This document shows, piece after piece, positions 25,625-34,139 of a stretch of DNA of 64,000 nucleotides. Source of the DNA: UBA5972 sp964567685. GTDB taxonomy: Bacteria; Pseudomonadota; Alphaproteobacteria; Rhodobacterales; Rhodobacteraceae. The translations under genes and the position numbers were made by a program. The DNA lies in contig CAZMNO010000009.1 of assembly GCA_964567685.1 (NCBI GenBank), positions 1-64,000 on the forward strand. The letters run 5' to 3'. The notes below the pieces were generated by a model that had not been told where the DNA came from, ran no database searches, and was given only the letters and a program-made list of their open reading frames with translations. Within the stretch, counting starts at the first letter, position 1, and each line of letters begins with the position of its first letter.

Positions 25625-26851
25625 ATGCGTCGTGTTGTGATAACGGGAATGGGTATCGTGTCGTCCATCGGCAATAATGTCGATGAGGTCGCCGCTGCCC
25701 TGAAATCAGGAAAATCAGGCATCGTTGCCGCGCCTGAATACACCGAAAACGGCTTTCGCAGCCAGGTACACGGAATGCCTCAGATCGACGTGACCGAACA
25801 TGTCGACAAGCGCCAGCTCAGGTTCATGGGGCCGGGGGCGGCTTATAACTTCATTGCGATGGAACAGGCGATTGCCGATAGCGGGCTTGAGGAAAGCGAA
25901 GTTTCCAACCCGCGCACCGGGCTGATCATGGGCTCGGGCGGGCCGTCGACTTCGAACTTTTTCCTGGCGCATAATATCGTCAAGGAAAAGGGTGCGCCCA
26001 AGCGCATGGGCCCCTTTATGGTGACGCGCTGCATGTCCTCGACTAATTCGGCCTGTCTGGCGACTCCGTTCAAGATCAAGGGCGTGAATTACTCGATCAC
26101 TTCGGCCTGCACCACGTCCTTGCATTGCATCGGCAACGGGGTTGAGCAGATTCAGTTCGGCAAACAAGATATCGTCTTTGCCGGTGGCGGCGAGGAACTT
26201 GACTGGACGCTGTCCTGCCTGTTTGACGCGATGGGCGCAATGTCGTCGAAATATAACGACACACCGGAACGCGCCAGCCGCGCCTTTGACGCCAATCGCG
26301 ACGGGTTCGTGATTTCCGGCGGTGGCGGTGTCGTCGTGCTGGAAGAGCTTGACCACGCGCTGGCACGCGGTGCCAAAATCTATGCCGAAGTCACCGGATA
26401 CGGGGCCACGTCGGATGGCCACGACATGGTTGCCCCTTCGGGCGAAGGTGCCGAGCGCTCGATGAAACTGGCAATTGACACCATCGGTGATCGCAAGGTC
26501 GGCTATATCAACGCCCACGGCACCTCGACCCCGGCAGGCGATGTGACCGAAGTGCACGCGGTGCGCCGGGTCTTCGGCGAAGGCAATGTGCCGCCCATCA
26601 CTTCAACAAAATCGGTCACCGGCCATTGCCTTGGCGGTGCCGGTGTGCACGAGGCGATCTATTCCCTGATCATGCTGAGGGATGATTTCATCGCCCCGTC
26701 GGCCAATGTCGAGGAACTGGACCCGGAGATTCACCCCGACGAAATCGCGACCGAATTCGTCGCCGATGCCGGGCTTGATACCGTCCTTTCCAACAGTTTC
26801 GGTTTTGGCGGCACGAACGGCACTATTGCCATGAGCAAATATAACGGGTGA
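25625..26851 (+). CDS. fabB: Beta-ketoacyl-ACP synthase I
   Basis: FabB elongates the cis-3-decenoyl-ACP produced by FabA. The Cys-His-His triad is Cys162 (TSACTTSLHC), His298 (NAHGTSTPAGD) and His334 (SVTGHCLGGAG). The 408-residue length is standard. It lies 37 bp after fabA and 6 bp before fabI. Confidence 0.97.
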   Translation: MRRVVITGMGIVSSIGNNVDEVAAALKSGKSGIVAAPEYTENGFRSQVHGMPQIDVTEHVDKRQLRFMGPGAAYNFIAMEQAIADSGLEESEVSNPRTGLIMGSGGPSTSNFFLAHNIVKEKGAPKRMGPFMVTRCMSSTNSACLATPFKIKGVNYSITSACTTSLHCIGNGVEQIQFGKQDIVFAGGGEELDWTLSCLFDAMGAMSSKYNDTPERASRAFDANRDGFVISGGGGVVVLEELDHALARGAKIYAEVTGYGATSDGHDMVAPSGEGAERSMKLAIDTIGDRKVGYINAHGTSTPAGDVTEVHAVRRVFGEGNVPPITSTKSVTGHCLGGAGVHEAIYSLIMLRDDFIAPSANVEELDPEIHPDEIATEFVADAGLDTVLSNSFGFGGTNGTIAMSKYNG

Positions 26852-26857
26852 CGGATT

Positions 26858-27646
26858 ATGGCTGACCTGATGAAGGGAAAACGCGGCCTGATCATGGGGG
26901 TCGCCAATGAAAAATCCATCGCCTGGGGGATTGCCCGCGCAATGGCAAATGAAGGTGCTGAGCTTGCCTTTACCTATCAGGGCGAGGGCTTTGGCAAGCG
27001 CCTGGCCCCGCTGGCGGAAAGCGTCGGTTCGACCATCCTTGTCGATGCCGATGTGCAGGACGACGCGTCGCTGGACAGGGTCTTTTCTACCCTGCAATCT
27101 GAATGGGGCAGCCTTGATTTCCTGGTGCACGCCATTGCCTTTTCCGACAAGGCGGAACTGACGGGGCGGTTTGTCAATACCAGCCGCGAAAACTTCAAGA
27201 ACTCGCTTGATATCTCGTGTTACAGCCTGATCGAGGTTGCCCGACGCGCTGCACCCCTGATGACGAATGGCGGCACGATCCTGACCCTGACCTATCAGGG
27301 GTCAAACAGGGTGACGCCCTATTACAATGTCATGGGCGTGGCCAAGGCTGCTCTGGAAAGCACCGTGCGCTATCTTGCCAATGATCTTGGCCCGGACGGC
27401 ATTCGCGTCAACGCGGTCAGCCCGGGTCCGATGCGCACGCTGGCAGGTGCCGCCATTGGCGGGGCGCGCAAGACCTATCGCCAGACCCAGGAAAACGCAC
27501 CGATGCGGGCCAATGCAACCCTTGAGGCCGTGGGCGGCACGGCGGTCTATCTGGCCTCGGATTACGGTGCCTGCACCACGGGTGAGATCGTTCGCGTTGA
27601 CGGCGGGTACCACGTGCTGGGGATGGCGCAGCCGGAGAACCTGTAG
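26858..27646 (+). CDS. fabI: Enoyl-[ACP] reductase (NADH)
   Basis: FabI reduces trans-2-enoyl-ACP in the last step of each elongation cycle. It is an SDR-fold protein of 262 residues with GVANEKSIAWGIA, and catalytic Tyr156 and Lys163 in the Y-x6-K spacing typical of FabI (YNVMGVAK). The C-terminal GYHVLGMAQPENL is repeated in diverged form about 690 bp downstream. It is the last gene of the fab operon. Confidence 0.97.
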   Translation: MADLMKGKRGLIMGVANEKSIAWGIARAMANEGAELAFTYQGEGFGKRLAPLAESVGSTILVDADVQDDASLDRVFSTLQSEWGSLDFLVHAIAFSDKAELTGRFVNTSRENFKNSLDISCYSLIEVARRAAPLMTNGGTILTLTYQGSNRVTPYYNVMGVAKAALESTVRYLANDLGPDGIRVNAVSPGPMRTLAGAAIGGARKTYRQTQENAPMRANATLEAVGGTAVYLASDYGACTTGEIVRVDGGYHVLGMAQPENL

Positions 27647-27736
27647 AGGGGGAACATTTCCCTATGGATCAATCGTCTGTGCAAAGCTGCGAACGGTCTG
27701 ACCATCTGACAGAGCCACAGTTTGCTGCGCCGTCGC

Positions 27737-28132
27737 TTACGGTATCTTGATCGGCGAACCAGCGGCCACCATGGCTGCCATGCCACCGTCTATGAATTGG
27801 ACTTTTTCAAATCCCATTGAAGTCAGGGTATTGGCGGCAGCGGCACCACGATAGCTAGGAGCCCCACCGCATGTGGTAAATATACGCCGGGTACGATCCT
27901 GCAAATCTTGCGATTTATACTCGCTTTCCAAATCTGCCATCCAAGCAATTGCACGTCCGGGTGCTGGAATTGCACGGGGGCTGATGCCGGTAGAATCAAC
28001 TTCCGCGGTATCTCTGACATCGACGACAAGGGCAGCAGGATCATCATCTAAGGCCCGCAGTGCATCTTCGGCGGAAATAGAATTCGCCCTTGAGATTTCA
28101 TCTTCTTCCATTTGCGCAAATGTTAGTGCCAC
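27737..28132 (-). CDS. Rhodanese-like protein
   Basis: The 131-residue single-domain rhodanese has ISAEDALRAL, LVVDVRDTAEVDSTG, the active-site loop TTCGGAPSYRGA with its cysteine, and a C-terminal FEKVQFIDGGMAAMVAAG. The start is taken as GTG at 28132, which has GAGGAGG six bases upstream; longer frames to 28225 lack a domain. It would transfer sulfane sulfur to an unknown acceptor. It is convergent with fabI and sits between fabI and a duplicated fabI 3' end. Confidence 0.8.
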   Translation of the reverse strand: MALTFAQMEEDEISRANSISAEDALRALDDDPAALVVDVRDTAEVDSTGISPRAIPAPGRAIAWMADLESEYKSQDLQDRTRRIFTTCGGAPSYRGAAAANTLTSMGFEKVQFIDGGMAAMVAAGSPIKIP

Positions 28133-28254
28133 TGCCACCCTCCTCAAAACCGTTGGTTTTTTCTGCTTACCCTTCGACCCAAGAAGTACAAAGAGCACGT
28201 GCGACACATCTGCGCAAGGCTCCAATCCACCCGTTCCATCCCTGCCGGACCAGT

Positions 28255-28341
28255 GATTGCGGCACCTGCACGACTGATGGGATCATTCGGTTTCTCGGAT
28301 ACTTACATGTGCTGGGAATGGCGCGGCCGGAAAATCTCTGA
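28255..28341 (+). pseudogene. Diverged duplicate of the fabI 3' end
   Basis: The plus-strand translation here is DCGTCTTDGIIRFLGYLHVL followed by GMARPENL and a stop. It aligns without gaps to the FabI C-terminus DYGACTTGEIVRVDGGYHVL, GMAQPENL, stop. DNA similarity is clear over the 87 bases and fades upstream of 28255. Nothing precedes it that could make a protein. It is a fragment left by duplication or recombination, separated from fabI by the rhodanese gene. Confidence 0.8.
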
Positions 28342-28519
28342 TCCTGTTGCGACCAGTTTATCGGTGTGGCGCGCAGCAAGGTCGGAGCCTCCGGCGGGGA
28401 TACTTTTAAAAAAGAGAAGCTGCTGGCCGGACTGATCGTGGTTTGAAGGTCGCAGACAGGAATTCGCCGTACCAATCCCCGGAAGCCTGTGGCAAACTCT
28501 GCGGCAAAGGAAAGCACCG
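28342..28519. other. Intergenic, with a partial dispersed element
   Basis: This spacer contains GCCTCCGGCGGGGATACTT near 28397, which matches in reverse the element at 31048-31083. AAAGGAAAGC just before 28520 is the ribosome-binding site of the next gene. Confidence 0.45.
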
Positions 28520-29209
28520 ATGCCCGTAACGACCTGTATTTTCGACGCCTATGGCACCCTTTTCGACGTCGCCGCCGCCGCGCGGGAATGTGCGGCCGAA
28601 CCCGGGCGCGAGGCTTTTGCCGGAAAATGGCAGAAAGTTGCAACAGACTGGCGGCTGAAGCAATTGCAATATACCTGGCTGCGGGCGCTCTCGGATGCCC
28701 ATACCGATTTCTGGGAAGTGACCCAGAACGGGCTTGATTACGCACTTGAAGCGTCGGGCCTTGAAGGTGATGCGGAATTGCGCGAGCGCCTGCTGGCGCT
28801 CTACTGGGAATTGTCGGCCTATGCCGAGGTGCCGGTGATGCTGGCTAAGCTGAAGGATCAGGGCCTGAACACCGCCATCCTGTCCAATGGCTCGCCTGAA
28901 ATGTTGCAAGGCGCCGTCAGATCAGCGGGGATCAGTGACTATCTCGACGATGTTCTGAGTGTGCAGGATGTCGGCATCTTCAAACCACACCCGTCGGTTT
29001 ACGCACTGGTCGGCAAGCGCTTTGGCTGCAAACCGGACGAGGTGCTGTTCGTCTCGTCAAACTGCTGGGATGCCTGCGGCGCGGCGCAAAACGGTTTCTC
29101 CGCTGTCTGGGTAAACCGCGCAGGTGAACCGATGGATCGCCTGCCCTGGCTGCCGAAGAAAACCCTTTCCGACCTGACCACAATCCCCGACCTTGCCCGA
29201 GAGTTTTGA
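28520..29209 (+). CDS. Haloacid dehalogenase, type II (HAD family)
   Basis: The 229-residue HAD hydrolase resembles L-2-haloacid dehalogenases. The nucleophile is the first Asp of FDAYGTLFD (Asp8). LSNGSPEML is motif II, the lysine is in GIFKPHPSVY, and FVSSNCWDACGAAQNGF is the acidic motif with its Asp. Family members remove halide from 2-haloacids by an ester intermediate. Substrate breadth cannot be read from sequence. It starts a three-gene overlapping operon. Confidence 0.85.
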   Translation: MPVTTCIFDAYGTLFDVAAAARECAAEPGREAFAGKWQKVATDWRLKQLQYTWLRALSDAHTDFWEVTQNGLDYALEASGLEGDAELRERLLALYWELSAYAEVPVMLAKLKDQGLNTAILSNGSPEMLQGAVRSAGISDYLDDVLSVQDVGIFKPHPSVYALVGKRFGCKPDEVLFVSSNCWDACGAAQNGFSAVWVNRAGEPMDRLPWLPKKTLSDLTTIPDLAREF

Positions 29210-30033
29210 TGAATAAATTTACCACGTCTGACGGCCTCAACCTCGCGTTTGAGGATGAGGGAGAAGGGCCAGTTCTGCTTTGCCTGCCCGGACTGACGCG
29301 CGATATACGTGATTTTGACGAAATGGCCCCGCTTATCAGTGGTGTCAGGCTTGTGCGATTGACCTCGCGCGGACGCTGCGGGTCTGACTGGGATGAGAAT
29401 TTCATGAATTACAGCGCCCCGGTCGAGGCGCGTGATGCGCTGGAACTGCTCGATCATCTCAGGATAGAAAAAGCGGCGATTATCGGCACCTCGCGCGGTG
29501 GCATTCTGGCGATGATCCTTGCTGCCAGCGCCAAGCACCGGCTGAGCGGCGTATTGCTCAATGATGTCGGCCCGGTGCTGGGTCAGGCGGATCTGGATGA
29601 AATCGCGGCGCGGGTCGGGATCAATCCGCCTTACAAAAGCTACGCTCAGGCTGAAAAGGAATACCCGGCTTCCTTTGAGGGGTTTGCCAATGTCAGTGCG
29701 AAACGCTGGGGTGTTGAGGTGCGGCGCTTGTGGGCTGAAACCCCGGATGGGCTGGTCATTCGCTATGATCCGAAACTTGGCGATGCGGTGCGCACGGTCA
29801 TGGGGCAACCGGCACCGGATCTGTGGCCTTTGTTTGATGCGATGGAGGGCATACCACTGGCGCTGCTGCGCGGTGAAAACTCGACCCTGCTTTCGGCTGA
29901 AACAGCCGCGGAAATGCAGCACCGCCGTCCCGACATGATCTTTGCCGAGGTAAAGGACAGGGCCCATATTCCGTTTCTGGACGAGCCCGAAAGCCTAGCC
30001 GTCATCAACCAATTCATCAGGTGTGTCTCATGA
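29206..30033 (+). CDS. Alpha/beta hydrolase
   Basis: The 275-residue alpha/beta-hydrolase-fold protein has LCLPGLTRD as oxyanion region, nucleophile elbow GTSRGG, and a C-terminal His in KDRAHIPFLDEPES. It overlaps the dehalogenase stop by 4 bp (ATGA) and the next gene by 4 bp. The substrate is unknown; an ester or lactone hydrolase is the generic reading. Confidence 0.85.
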   Translation: MMNKFTTSDGLNLAFEDEGEGPVLLCLPGLTRDIRDFDEMAPLISGVRLVRLTSRGRCGSDWDENFMNYSAPVEARDALELLDHLRIEKAAIIGTSRGGILAMILAASAKHRLSGVLLNDVGPVLGQADLDEIAARVGINPPYKSYAQAEKEYPASFEGFANVSAKRWGVEVRRLWAETPDGLVIRYDPKLGDAVRTVMGQPAPDLWPLFDAMEGIPLALLRGENSTLLSAETAAEMQHRRPDMIFAEVKDRAHIPFLDEPESLAVINQFIRCVS

Positions 30034-31004
30034 GCAATATTGAAATGATCGAGGCCGCCGCCAAGCGGGCAAGGGGCATTGTCCGGCGCACACCGCTCCT
30101 ATCCTCGCCCTTTCTGGATGAATTTTCCGGGCGGCGCATTTTCGTCAAGGCGGAGTGCCTGCAACACACGGGGTCGTTCAAGTTTCGCGGCGGCTGGTCG
30201 GCGCTTTCGGGCATGTCTGAAAGCCAGCGGAAAAACGGTGTGATTGCCTATTCTTCCGGCAACCATGCGCAAGGGGTGGCACTGGCTGCAAAAATGCACG
30301 GCGTGCCTTCGGTCATCGTCATGCCGACCGATGCACCAAGGATAAAAATTGATAACACACGCGCGCTTGGCGCTGAGGTTGTCCTTTATGACCGTGCGAA
30401 CGAAGATCGCGATGAAATAGGTGCGCGAGAGAGTGCGGCACGCGGCCTGACCCTGATCCGCCCGTTTGACGAGCCTCTGGTGATTGCCGGTCAGGGCACG
30501 ACCGGACTGGAGATCGCCGAGCAGGCGAAAGAGGCCGGGATTGAAGACGCGCAGGTTCTGGTGCCAACGGGTGGCGGTGGCCTCAGCTCCGGTATCGCGC
30601 TGGCACTGGAAACGCGCGCGCCCGGTATGCAGGTCCGCCTCTGCGAACCCCAGGGGTTTGACGATTGCATTCGCTCGCTGGAAAGCGGCAGGATCGAACA
30701 GAACAGCGCATTGGCGGGGTCGATCTGCGATGCAATCCTGACACCGGCCCCCGGTGAACTGACCTTCGACATTCTGAAAAGACTGTGCAAGCCCGGTCTG
30801 GCGATCAGCGATGCGGATGCGCTGACAGCAATGGCGCTGGCCTTTTCGCGACTGAAGATCGTCGCCGAACCGGGCGGTGCCGTCGCGCTGGCGGCAGCAC
30901 TTCTTCATAGCGACAAGTTCCCCGAAGGCGACATCATCGCGGTTGTGTCCGGGGGCAATGTCGACAGCAAAATGTTCAAAACCGCGCTGGATACCCTGCC
31001 CTGA
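30030..31004 (+). CDS. Threonine/serine dehydratase-like PLP enzyme
   Basis: This fold-type II PLP enzyme of 324 residues has the Schiff-base lysine in TGSFKFRGG (Lys51 from the ATG at 30030), SSGNHAQGVAL, and the phosphate-binding tetraglycine PTGGGGLSSG. It lacks the C-terminal ACT domain of biosynthetic IlvA, so it resembles catabolic threonine dehydratase, serine racemase or 3-hydroxyaspartate dehydratase. The start at 30030 overlaps the previous stop (ATGA). Confidence 0.85.
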   Translation: MSNIEMIEAAAKRARGIVRRTPLLSSPFLDEFSGRRIFVKAECLQHTGSFKFRGGWSALSGMSESQRKNGVIAYSSGNHAQGVALAAKMHGVPSVIVMPTDAPRIKIDNTRALGAEVVLYDRANEDRDEIGARESAARGLTLIRPFDEPLVIAGQGTTGLEIAEQAKEAGIEDAQVLVPTGGGGLSSGIALALETRAPGMQVRLCEPQGFDDCIRSLESGRIEQNSALAGSICDAILTPAPGELTFDILKRLCKPGLAISDADALTAMALAFSRLKIVAEPGGAVALAAALLHSDKFPEGDIIAVVSGGNVDSKMFKTALDTLP

Positions 31005-31047
31005 TCCGCCGCGCGCTGACGTCTGTTGGCTTAAAGGGCCTGCCTCC

Positions 31048-31083
31048 TCTTCTTGGCACAAATACTCCCGCCGGAGGCACCGC
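31048..31083 (+). repeat. Dispersed intergenic element (partial copy)
   Basis: CTTCTTGGCACAAATACTCC followed by CGCCGGAGGC lies after the dehydratase operon. The same string in reverse is near 28397, and a longer version is at 46865. It is probably a gene-end punctuation element of this genome. Confidence 0.5.
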
Positions 31084-31172
31084 TCTGCCAACTGCAGGGC
31101 GGAACACCCTTTTCCTGTCCTCCGATTTCAGTTCGCGCTACTGTCCTGCGAACAAACAAAGCGGGGTTATCG

Positions 31173-31514
31173 ATGGATTGGGAAGTCTACATGCGCGACA
31201 TGCGTCGCCAGTTGCAGAAGTTCAACTCCACACGTCCGGAAACCGCGCGTGGTTTTGCCGCCCTGTCGCGCGGTGCGCGCGATCACGGGGTGCTTGATCT
31301 GAAGACAAAGGAGCTGATCGCGCTGGGCATCGCCGTTTCCACCCGCTGCGAGCCTTGCGTCGGATTTCACGTCGAAAGCCTGATCGAACTTGGCGCGACC
31401 CGTGAAGAGGTCGCAGATGTCATGGCCATGTGCGTCCAGATGGGGGGTGGTCCGTCCCTGATGTATGCGGCAAAGGCGCTGGAAGCCTGGGATCAGTTCA
31501 CCGTCGAAGAGTAA
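31173..31514 (+). CDS. AhpD-like carboxymuconolactone decarboxylase-family protein
   Basis: The 113-residue all-alpha protein has the redox motif CEPCVGFH (Cys59, Cys62, His66), the AhpD CxxCxxxH pattern that supports alkylhydroperoxidase activity rather than lactone decarboxylation. TKELIALGIAVS precedes it and MAMCVQMGGGPSLMYA follows. The ATG at 31173 is chosen because the preceding 40 codons are intergenic repeat sequence. Confidence 0.88.
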   Translation: MDWEVYMRDMRRQLQKFNSTRPETARGFAALSRGARDHGVLDLKTKELIALGIAVSTRCEPCVGFHVESLIELGATREEVADVMAMCVQMGGGPSLMYAAKALEAWDQFTVEE

Positions 31515-31538
31515 GCCTGCGGCGTCACGGATCCCTGG

Positions 31539-32507
31539 CTACGCCGCGCCTGAGAGGTGCTTTGCCATCACGCACAGCAATTCGAACATGATCGAGACAC
31601 CAAGGAACGCCGTGTTGCCGCTCTGATCAAACGGCGGGGAAACCTCAACCAGATCGGCACCGACGATGTTGACGTCGTCCAGCAGCTGGACCACCTGCAG
31701 CGCCTGCCAGCTGTTGGGGCCACCCACTTCCGGCGTGCCGATTCCCGGCGCAAAAGCGGGATCGACAAAGTCGATATCGTAAGAGATATAGGTCTTCCCG
31801 TCCCCTGCAATCGCACGCGCCTCTGCCATCACATCCTCAACGCCGCGGGCGTGAAAATCCTCGATCGGGATGACGCGGATACCAACACTGTCGGCGAAAT
31901 CCCGGTCTTCGGTGTCATATGCGGTGCCGCGGATGCCGATCATGCAAACCCGTTTCGGGTTCAGCAACCCCTCTTCCACCGCACGGCGGAACGGGGTGCC
32001 ATGGGTATACATCTGGCCGTTGAAATAGCTGTGGAAGAGGTCGGTGTGGCTGTCAAAATGGATCATGCCAACGGGTGCCTCTTTGGCCACGGAGCGCAGG
32101 ATCGGCAGGGTTGAGAGGTGATCGCCACCTGCGGTCAGGGGGGTTATGCCGGCCGCCCGAGCCTGATCATAAAACCCGGTGATGCGGGCCATACTGTCTT
32201 CGATATCTGCCGGATTTGGGCCGACATCGCCAAGATCAGCACAATTGGCCAGATCGAACGGGCGCACACCGGTCACACCGTTTGCAGCACGGATCATGGT
32301 TGAGAGATCGCGCAACTGCCGTGGCCCGTGGCGCGGGCCCGGGCGGTTGGTTGTGCCGCTGTCCCAGGGCACGCCGATGAGGCCGATATCAACCTCAGAG
32401 AGACGCGCATCATCTAGTGGAATATGGGGCAGGCGCATGAAGGTTGGAACCCCGGCAAAACGCGGCAGTTCCATGCCGGAGACGGGTTTGAAGAATGGGT
32501 CGGACAT
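31539..32507 (-). CDS. speB: Agmatinase (ureohydrolase family)
   Basis: The 322-residue ureohydrolase has the Mn-binding motifs GGDHLSTLPI, HFDSHTDLF and SYDIDFVDPAFAPG. The family includes agmatinase, guanidinobutyrase and related enzymes; agmatinase (agmatine to putrescine and urea) is the default call. It is followed on the minus strand by intergenic DNA; upstream is a LysR regulator in the same direction. Confidence 0.85.
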   Translation of the reverse strand: MSDPFFKPVSGMELPRFAGVPTFMRLPHIPLDDARLSEVDIGLIGVPWDSGTTNRPGPRHGPRQLRDLSTMIRAANGVTGVRPFDLANCADLGDVGPNPADIEDSMARITGFYDQARAAGITPLTAGGDHLSTLPILRSVAKEAPVGMIHFDSHTDLFHSYFNGQMYTHGTPFRRAVEEGLLNPKRVCMIGIRGTAYDTEDRDFADSVGIRVIPIEDFHARGVEDVMAEARAIAGDGKTYISYDIDFVDPAFAPGIGTPEVGGPNSWQALQVVQLLDDVNIVGADLVEVSPPFDQSGNTAFLGVSIMFELLCVMAKHLSGAA

Positions 32508-32591
32508 GCGCTGGCTCCTCGGTGCTCTTTTGCCAAAGGAAAGCGGAATTCCCGGACTGTTGCAAGGCCGGCTGCACGGGGGGCAGTGACC

Positions 32592-33449
32592 TCAACGCCC
32601 TGTTTCCGAGCGCCGATGCCTCAGCCCTCGCAACACGTCCCTGATCTGTGGGTTCTCGGCGTGTTCAGGCAGATAGATGGCATTGCAGGCCAGCGGCAGG
32701 ACCGGGGCATCGCTGACTTCAAACAGGCGCGCCGCTTTCAGCTCGCTTTGCAGCATGGCAAGCGGGAAATACCCCATACCGCCCCGCGCGATCAGGTATC
32801 TGAGGCCCATCTGCGCATTACCGAGAACGATATGCTGCTGGCTGTGCACCGGGATCACCTGCTGCAACTGGCGCGCATATTCACCTCCGAGCTCAAGATT
32901 GATGAACAGCGGCAGATCATCCGCCCCCAGACTGAGCTTGCGATCTGATACCAGCACCAACCTGTCCGGCGGCAGTTCCTCGACAGTAAGACGCGTGCCT
33001 TGCGGTACTTCGTTGACGATCGCGATATCAAGCAGGCGCTGGCGCACGGCCTCGGTCATGTTGAGCACGTGGTCATAGTTGAGCGTGAACGGTATGCGCC
33101 CGCCTTCACGCTCCATCCAGACGGCCACATCAACAAGGAGCGAATCCCAGATCGACAGTTGCGTTCCGAGCCTGAGCGACGAACGCCTTTCACCGGTGCC
33201 GGAAATATCCGCCGCCGCGAAGCGCCAGATCTGCAGCATCTGTTCGGCATAGGGGCGAAAATGCCGCCCGGCGGCACTGGGCCTTGTGCCACCCGCACCC
33301 CGTTCAAACAGCGCCTCACCCAGCGTTTCCTCAAGCCCGCGAATGCGCGCACTGACTGCGGTTTGCGTCAGGTTCAGGCGACGCGCGGCGGCATGAAAGC
33401 TGCCGGTTTCGTCTATCGCCAGGAAGGTTTCGATGGCATTGAGGTTCAT
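32592..33449 (-). CDS. LysR-family transcriptional regulator
   Basis: The 285-residue LysR regulator has the N-terminal winged HTH (MNLNAIETFLAIDETGSFHA, TQTAVSARIRGLE, LFERGAGGTRPSAAG) and a periplasmic-binding-like effector domain. It is divergent from the HD-domain gene across 99 bp that contain a TTGAT-N12-ATCAA repeat, so it probably controls that gene and itself. It lies upstream of speB on the same strand. Confidence 0.92.
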   Translation of the reverse strand: MNLNAIETFLAIDETGSFHAAARRLNLTQTAVSARIRGLEETLGEALFERGAGGTRPSAAGRHFRPYAEQMLQIWRFAAADISGTGERRSSLRLGTQLSIWDSLLVDVAVWMEREGGRIPFTLNYDHVLNMTEAVRQRLLDIAIVNEVPQGTRLTVEELPPDRLVLVSDRKLSLGADDLPLFINLELGGEYARQLQQVIPVHSQQHIVLGNAQMGLRYLIARGGMGYFPLAMLQSELKAARLFEVSDAPVLPLACNAIYLPEHAENPQIRDVLRGLRHRRSETGR

Positions 33450-33463
33450 AGTGAAATATTTCT

Positions 33464-33485
33464 TTGATCAACATGATAAAATCAA
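33464..33485. promoter_or_regulatory. Probable LysR operator in the divergent promoter
   Basis: TTGAT (33464-33468) and ATCAA (33481-33485) form a perfect inverted repeat with 12 bases between them. This is the T-N11-A style of LysR sites. Another TTGATC follows at 33495. It is within the A/T-rich spacer between the LysR gene and the HD gene. Confidence 0.5.
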
Positions 33486-33548
33486 TTCATTTTTTTGATC
33501 TTTGCGAATCCGCTATCACTCGCTTTGAGTTAACAAGAGGGAAGACCG

Positions 33549-34139
33549 ATGCTCGATAAAAGCCACAAACCGACCTGGACCAATTTCGGCGAGGCCACCA
33601 AGGAGGATTTCCTGGCGGTGCTTGATTACGAGGCAGAATACAATGCCGCCCTGCCCGACCGGATGCTGGAGGCCATCCGCTCGCTGGATGAGGAATGGAC
33701 GCCCTATCCGATCAACCGCTATCAGCATTGCCTGCAATCCGCGACAAGGGCGCACGCGGACGGGGCGGATGAAGAACTGGTGGTGGCGGCCCTTGTGCAT
33801 GACGTGGGCGATATCCTTTCACCTTACAATCACGGCGAAATGGCCGCGGCGATGATGAAACCCTATGTGTCGGAAAAGACCTACTGGATCCTCAAACATC
33901 ACTGCGTCTTTCAGGGCTATTACTACAACCATTATCTGGGCGGAGACCGGAATGCGCGGGATAAGTACAAGGACAGCCCATACTGGGAAGACTGCCGGTA
34001 TTTCTGCCATGAATACGATCAGGCGGCGTTTGACCCGGATTATCCGACCAAACCGCTTGAGTTCTTTGAACCAATGCTGCGCCGGGTCTTGAGCAAGGAT
34101 GACGGCCACATGGAACTGAACGAAACCGCTGAGGACTGA
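33549..34139 (+). CDS. HD-domain protein, PhnZ-like
   Basis: The 196-residue protein has an HD fold with candidate metal ligands His60 (RYQHCLQSATRA), His84-Asp85 (LVHDVGD), His95 (YNHGEM), His117 and/or His118 (LKHHCVF) and Asp157 (EYDQAAFD). This arrangement is that of PhnZ-type HD oxygenases, which use a mixed-valence di-iron centre to cleave organophosphonates, rather than of phosphohydrolases. No phosphonate genes lie nearby, so the substrate is open. The ATG has AGAGGGA upstream. It is probably controlled by the divergent LysR protein. Confidence 0.75.
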   Translation: MLDKSHKPTWTNFGEATKEDFLAVLDYEAEYNAALPDRMLEAIRSLDEEWTPYPINRYQHCLQSATRAHADGADEELVVAALVHDVGDILSPYNHGEMAAAMMKPYVSEKTYWILKHHCVFQGYYYNHYLGGDRNARDKYKDSPYWEDCRYFCHEYDQAAFDPDYPTKPLEFFEPMLRRVLSKDDGHMELNETAED

